Translations under genes and position numbers: made by a program
In this document: positions 5,581-7,350 of the stretch, one piece after another
Layout: the number at the start of each line of letters is the position of its first letter
Numbering within the stretch: the first letter of the stretch is position 1
The notes under the pieces: generated by a model
What the model was told of the DNA's origin: nothing
Seen by the model: only the letters and a program-made list of their open reading frames with translations
Databases searched by the model: none
Assembly (NCBI GenBank): GCA_021781695.1
Contig: JAJXWG010000016.1
Span: 1 to 7,350 of the forward strand
Direction of reading: 5' to 3'
DNA: 7,350 nucleotides
From: Pseudomonadota bacterium
Lineage (GTDB): Bacteria; Pseudomonadota; Gammaproteobacteria; Burkholderiales; Gallionellaceae

Positions 5581-5698
5581 TGGGGGCATAAATGTGAATA
5601 ACAAAGACATTGTTTATTCTGGTTTTTTTAGCCATCTGGGGGCATAAAAAACAACTCCACAAGCTCATGCCCCCAATTATGCCCCCAAGATGCCCCCA
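5581..5698. repeat. Five ATGCCCCCA nonamers, right-end integrase arm-type sites
   Basis: The nonamer occurs on the plus strand at 5667-5675, 5679-5687 and 5690-5698 (steps of 12 and 11 bp, about one helical turn). It occurs inverted, as TGGGGGCAT, at 5581-5589 and 5637-5645. All five copies are exact. With the two copies at 147-167 they bracket the element. They fit arm sites for the integrase's N-terminal domain, with binding by an excisionase or AlpA as an alternative. Confidence 0.65.
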
Positions 5699-5730
5699 AT
5701 TGCAATGAATGAGATTGTACGGCCTGAAAC

Positions 5731-5763
5731 AAAAAACCCGCACAAACTTAGTATTTATGCGGG
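5731..5763 (-). terminator. Rho-independent terminator of the tRNA-Arg gene
   Basis: On the minus strand CCCGCA (5763-5758) pairs with TGCGGG (5742-5737), extended by three A-T pairs after one mismatch, with a 7-nt loop and then six T's (5736-5731). It begins 38 bp past the tRNA 3' end. It would also insulate int from tRNA transcription. It lies on the element side of the att core, so the element supplies it. Confidence 0.85.
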
Positions 5764-5800
5764 CTTCGTGGGTTGCTTTAGATGCGTCTGAATTGTTCTT

Positions 5801-5875
5801 TGGTGTCCTCGACAGGAATCGAACCTGTAATTGCCCCTTAGGAGGGGGCGGTTATATCCATTTAACTACGGGGAC
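5801..5875 (-). tRNA. tRNA-Arg (anticodon CCU)
   Basis: The 75-nt gene reads GTCCCCG at the 5' acceptor strand and ends GAGGACACCA with an encoded CCA. The D-arm contains GTTAAATGGATATAAC. The anticodon stem GCCCC/GGGGC encloses CTCCTAA (anticodon CCT at 5842-5840), and the T-arm is ACAGG-TTCGATT-CCTGT. It closely resembles E. coli argW, a known integration site. The acceptor stem has one C5-A68 mismatch (5871/5809). The 3' half doubles as the element's attachment site. Confidence 0.95.
5806..5824 (+). repeat. Right attachment site core within tRNA-Arg
   Basis: TCCTCGACAG (5806-5815) and CGAAC (5820-5824) match the left-end copy at 76-94. It falls in the acceptor and T-arm part of the tRNA, the usual crossover area for tRNA-targeting integrases. 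Integration here keeps the tRNA gene whole, since the element supplies a replacement 3' end. Confidence 0.6.
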
Positions 5876-5969
5876 AACCCGTGTATTCTACCGGAAATGT
5901 TCCGCAATCTGAACCCTCTGGCTGGTATCATGTCAGATTATCGCAAATCAATTCACAAGGGAGTCCACC

Positions 5970-6518
5970 ATGAAATGGCTGATCGTCATCGCAACTGCGG
6001 TTGTTGTTCTGTTCGTTGCTCGCGCGACACTGGCGGCCGACCTGCCTGAAGCGGGGCAGATGGCTCCCGATTTCAGCCTGCCGGACCAGCACGGCAAGCA
6101 ACACGACCTTGCGGAGTTTCGCGGCAAATATCTGGTGCTGTATTTTTATCCCAAGGACGACACGCCAGGCTGCACCGAAGAGGCATGCAAATTTCGCGAC
6201 GACCTGAGCCAGTTGAAGCAGATGGACGCACAGGTGGTCGGGGTAAGCATCGACAACACCGACAATCATGCCGAGTTTGCAAAAAAATATCACCTGCCCT
6301 TCCCTCTGCTTGCCGACAGTGACGGCAAGGTGGCGGCAAGCTATGGCGCGATGCTCAATCTTGGTCTCGTCAAGATTGCCAAGCGCTATACCTTCCTGAT
6401 CGACCCTCAAGGCAGGATCAGCCGCGTATACTTGAGCGTGAACACATCGCGCCATTCCGTCGAAATCATCAACGACCTGAAGAATCTGATCGCAGAAGAA
6501 AAACCTTCAAAAACCTGA
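5970..6518 (+). CDS. Exported PrxQ/BCP-type thiol peroxidase
   Basis: This 182-aa peroxiredoxin reduces hydrogen and organic peroxides using thioredoxin-like donors. A signal peptide occupies residues 1-22 or so (MKWLIVIATAVVVLFVARATLA, cleavage near ALA-AD), so it should act in the periplasm, unlike the cytoplasmic E. coli Bcp. The domain follows: MAPDFSLPD, then YFYPKDDTPGCTEEACKFRD with peroxidatic Cys68 and the resolving Cys73 five residues later as in PrxQ proteins, and RYTFLIDPQG. The ATG has GGGAG seven bases upstream. It lies outside the element, just beyond the tRNA 5' end and divergent from it. It is followed after 11 bp by the ABC-F gene, so the two may be cotranscribed. Confidence 0.93.
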   Translation: MKWLIVIATAVVVLFVARATLAADLPEAGQMAPDFSLPDQHGKQHDLAEFRGKYLVLYFYPKDDTPGCTEEACKFRDDLSQLKQMDAQVVGVSIDNTDNHAEFAKKYHLPFPLLADSDGKVAASYGAMLNLGLVKIAKRYTFLIDPQGRISRVYLSVNTSRHSVEIINDLKNLIAEEKPSKT

Positions 6519-6529
6519 ACTCTCATACC

Positions 6530-7350
6530 ATGCCATTCATATCACTGGACAAAGCCTGCCTTGCCTTCGGTCACGTAGCCCTGCTCGACCATGCTGACTT
6601 TCAACTCGACGAGGGCGAACGCGTAGGACTCATCGGACGCAACGGCGGCGGAAAATCCAGCATGATGCGCGTGCTGGCAGGCCAGGCAACGCTCGATGAC
6701 GGGCTGGTATGGCGCCAGCCCTCCGCGCGCATCTGCTATGTAAGCCAGGAACCCGTGCTCGATCCGGACGACAGCGTGTTCGATGCGGTGGCCAAGGGGC
6801 TTGGAAAACTGCAAAAACTCCTGCACGACTACCACCATGTCTCCCATCAATTAGGCGAGCCTGATGCCGATTACGACAGGCTGCTCGAAGAGATGCAGCG
6901 CCTGCAGACTGCGCTCGAAGCGCAGGACGGCTGGTCCGTGCAGGCGCGCATCGAGACCGCGATCGCAAAGCTGGACCTCGATCCTGACAAGCGTGTCGGC
7001 AACCTTTCAGGCGGACAGAGAAAGCGCGTGGCGCTGGCGCAGGCTTTGGTCGCCGAGCCCGATGTGCTGATACTCGACGAGCCCACCAATCATCTGGATT
7101 TCGCTTCCATCGAATGGCTGGAAGGCCTGCTGAACAGCTTTGCCGGCAGTGTGCTGTTCGTCACCCATGACAGACGCTTTCTTGACAATGTCGCAACGCG
7201 TATCGTGGAGCTCGACCGCGGCAAGCTCGCAGGCTTCCCCGGCAACTTCAGCGCCTATCTTGCGATCAAGGAGCGCATGCTGAGTGATGAGGCCGTGGTG
7301 AACGCCAAGTTCGACAAGGTTCTGGCACAGGAGGAAGTCTGGATACGCCA
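6530..7350 (+). CDS. uup: ABC-F ATPase, Uup type (3' end beyond window)
   Basis: The first 273 residues are seen, of an expected 600-plus. The first ABC domain is complete: Walker A GRNGGGKS (36-43), signature LSGGQ (159-163), Walker B with the ABC-F hallmark LDEPTNHLD (182-190) and the H-loop His213 (VTHDRRFL). The interdomain linker begins at about 245 and ends in the recognisable QEEVWIR. No membrane segments are present, as in ABC-F proteins that act on ribosomes. Uup is linked to DNA-branch stability and ribosome function in E. coli. The start MPFISLDKACLAFGH is typical. No clear ribosome-binding site is present, so translation may be coupled to the peroxiredoxin gene 11 bp upstream. Confidence 0.93.
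   Translation, partial: MPFISLDKACLAFGHVALLDHADFQLDEGERVGLIGRNGGGKSSMMRVLAGQATLDDGLVWRQPSARICYVSQEPVLDPDDSVFDAVAKGLGKLQKLLHDYHHVSHQLGEPDADYDRLLEEMQRLQTALEAQDGWSVQARIETAIAKLDLDPDKRVGNLSGGQRKRVALAQALVAEPDVLILDEPTNHLDFASIEWLEGLLNSFAGSVLFVTHDRRFLDNVATRIVELDRGKLAGFPGNFSAYLAIKERMLSDEAVVNAKFDKVLAQEEVWIR

Larger units (their letters stand above)
76..5815. mobile_element. Small tRNA-Arg-integrated genetic element (about 5.7 kb)
   Basis: An integrase gene lies next to the 3' end of a tRNA-Arg gene, and an imperfect copy of that tRNA segment lies 5.7 kb away. Integrase-arm-like nonamers (ATGCCCCCA) sit just inside both ends. The contents are int, an AlpA regulator, an HTH protein, a TOPRIM protein, a Rep-like protein with internal iterons, three small or unknown phage-type proteins and a lipoprotein. 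No conjugation, capsid or packaging gene is visible. I infer an integrative satellite-like or plasmid-like element. The right end is well supported by the tRNA and integrase. The left end rests on a degenerate repeat plus the arm sites and could be somewhat off. Confidence 0.7.

Noticed and set aside
5561..5743. 60-aa minus-strand frame upstream of int
   Set aside because: It is made largely of the nonamer repeats and the terminator region, and no ribosome-binding site is evident.
5928..6455. 175-aa minus-strand frame
   Set aside because: It is antisense to the peroxiredoxin, whose catalytic motif and signal peptide are clear.

Overview
The window looks like a betaproteobacterial chromosome, probably a Nitrosomonadales/Gallionellaceae-type genome. 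That placement is inferred from protein style: an ABC-F ATPase of the Uup kind, a PrxQ peroxidase and a tRNA-Arg(CCU). It carries a small integrated genetic element of about 5.7 kb. Core chromosome lies at the right (about 5876-7350): an exported PrxQ/BCP-type peroxiredoxin followed 11 bp later by the start of an ABC-F gene that runs off the window. The far left (1 to about 75) is probably the other chromosomal flank.

The element sits against the 3' end of the tRNA-Arg(CCU) gene (5801-5875, minus strand). It has a P4/IntS-type tyrosine integrase next to the tRNA. The nonamer ATGCCCCCA occurs seven times, five copies between the integrase gene and the tRNA and two copies at 147-167 near the left end. 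I read these as integrase arm-binding sites. The left end also has an imperfect copy of the tRNA 3' segment (76-94, 15 of 19 bases matching 5806-5824). Just outside it lies a minus-strand terminator (28-51), the layout expected if the original tRNA terminator was displaced by the insertion.

Inside the element, everything from the integrase to position 835 reads on the minus strand. Downstream of int lies a promoter (-10 TATAAT) with a palindromic operator candidate over the -10. It drives a tightly packed, mostly overlapping operon: an AlpA-type regulator, a previously hidden 58-aa one-helix membrane protein, a winged-helix (HTH_39-like) protein, and a 304-aa TOPRIM protein resembling the Topo VI A/Spo11 group. 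These are followed by a 225-aa replication-initiator-like protein, a small four-cysteine protein and two unrecognised phage/island-type proteins. The initiator-like gene contains four dyad-symmetric DNA repeats, one in a different reading frame from the other three, so the repeats look conserved as DNA. That layout recalls the O gene/ori of phage lambda. An AT-richer lipoprotein gene on the plus strand (510-800) is the likely cargo.

No relaxase, conjugation, capsid or terminase gene is present. The element therefore looks like a small integrating and possibly self-replicating satellite that would depend on another element for transfer. The integrase, AlpA, tRNA, peroxiredoxin and ABC-F calls are firm. 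The replication, topoisomerase-like and satellite interpretations are inference.
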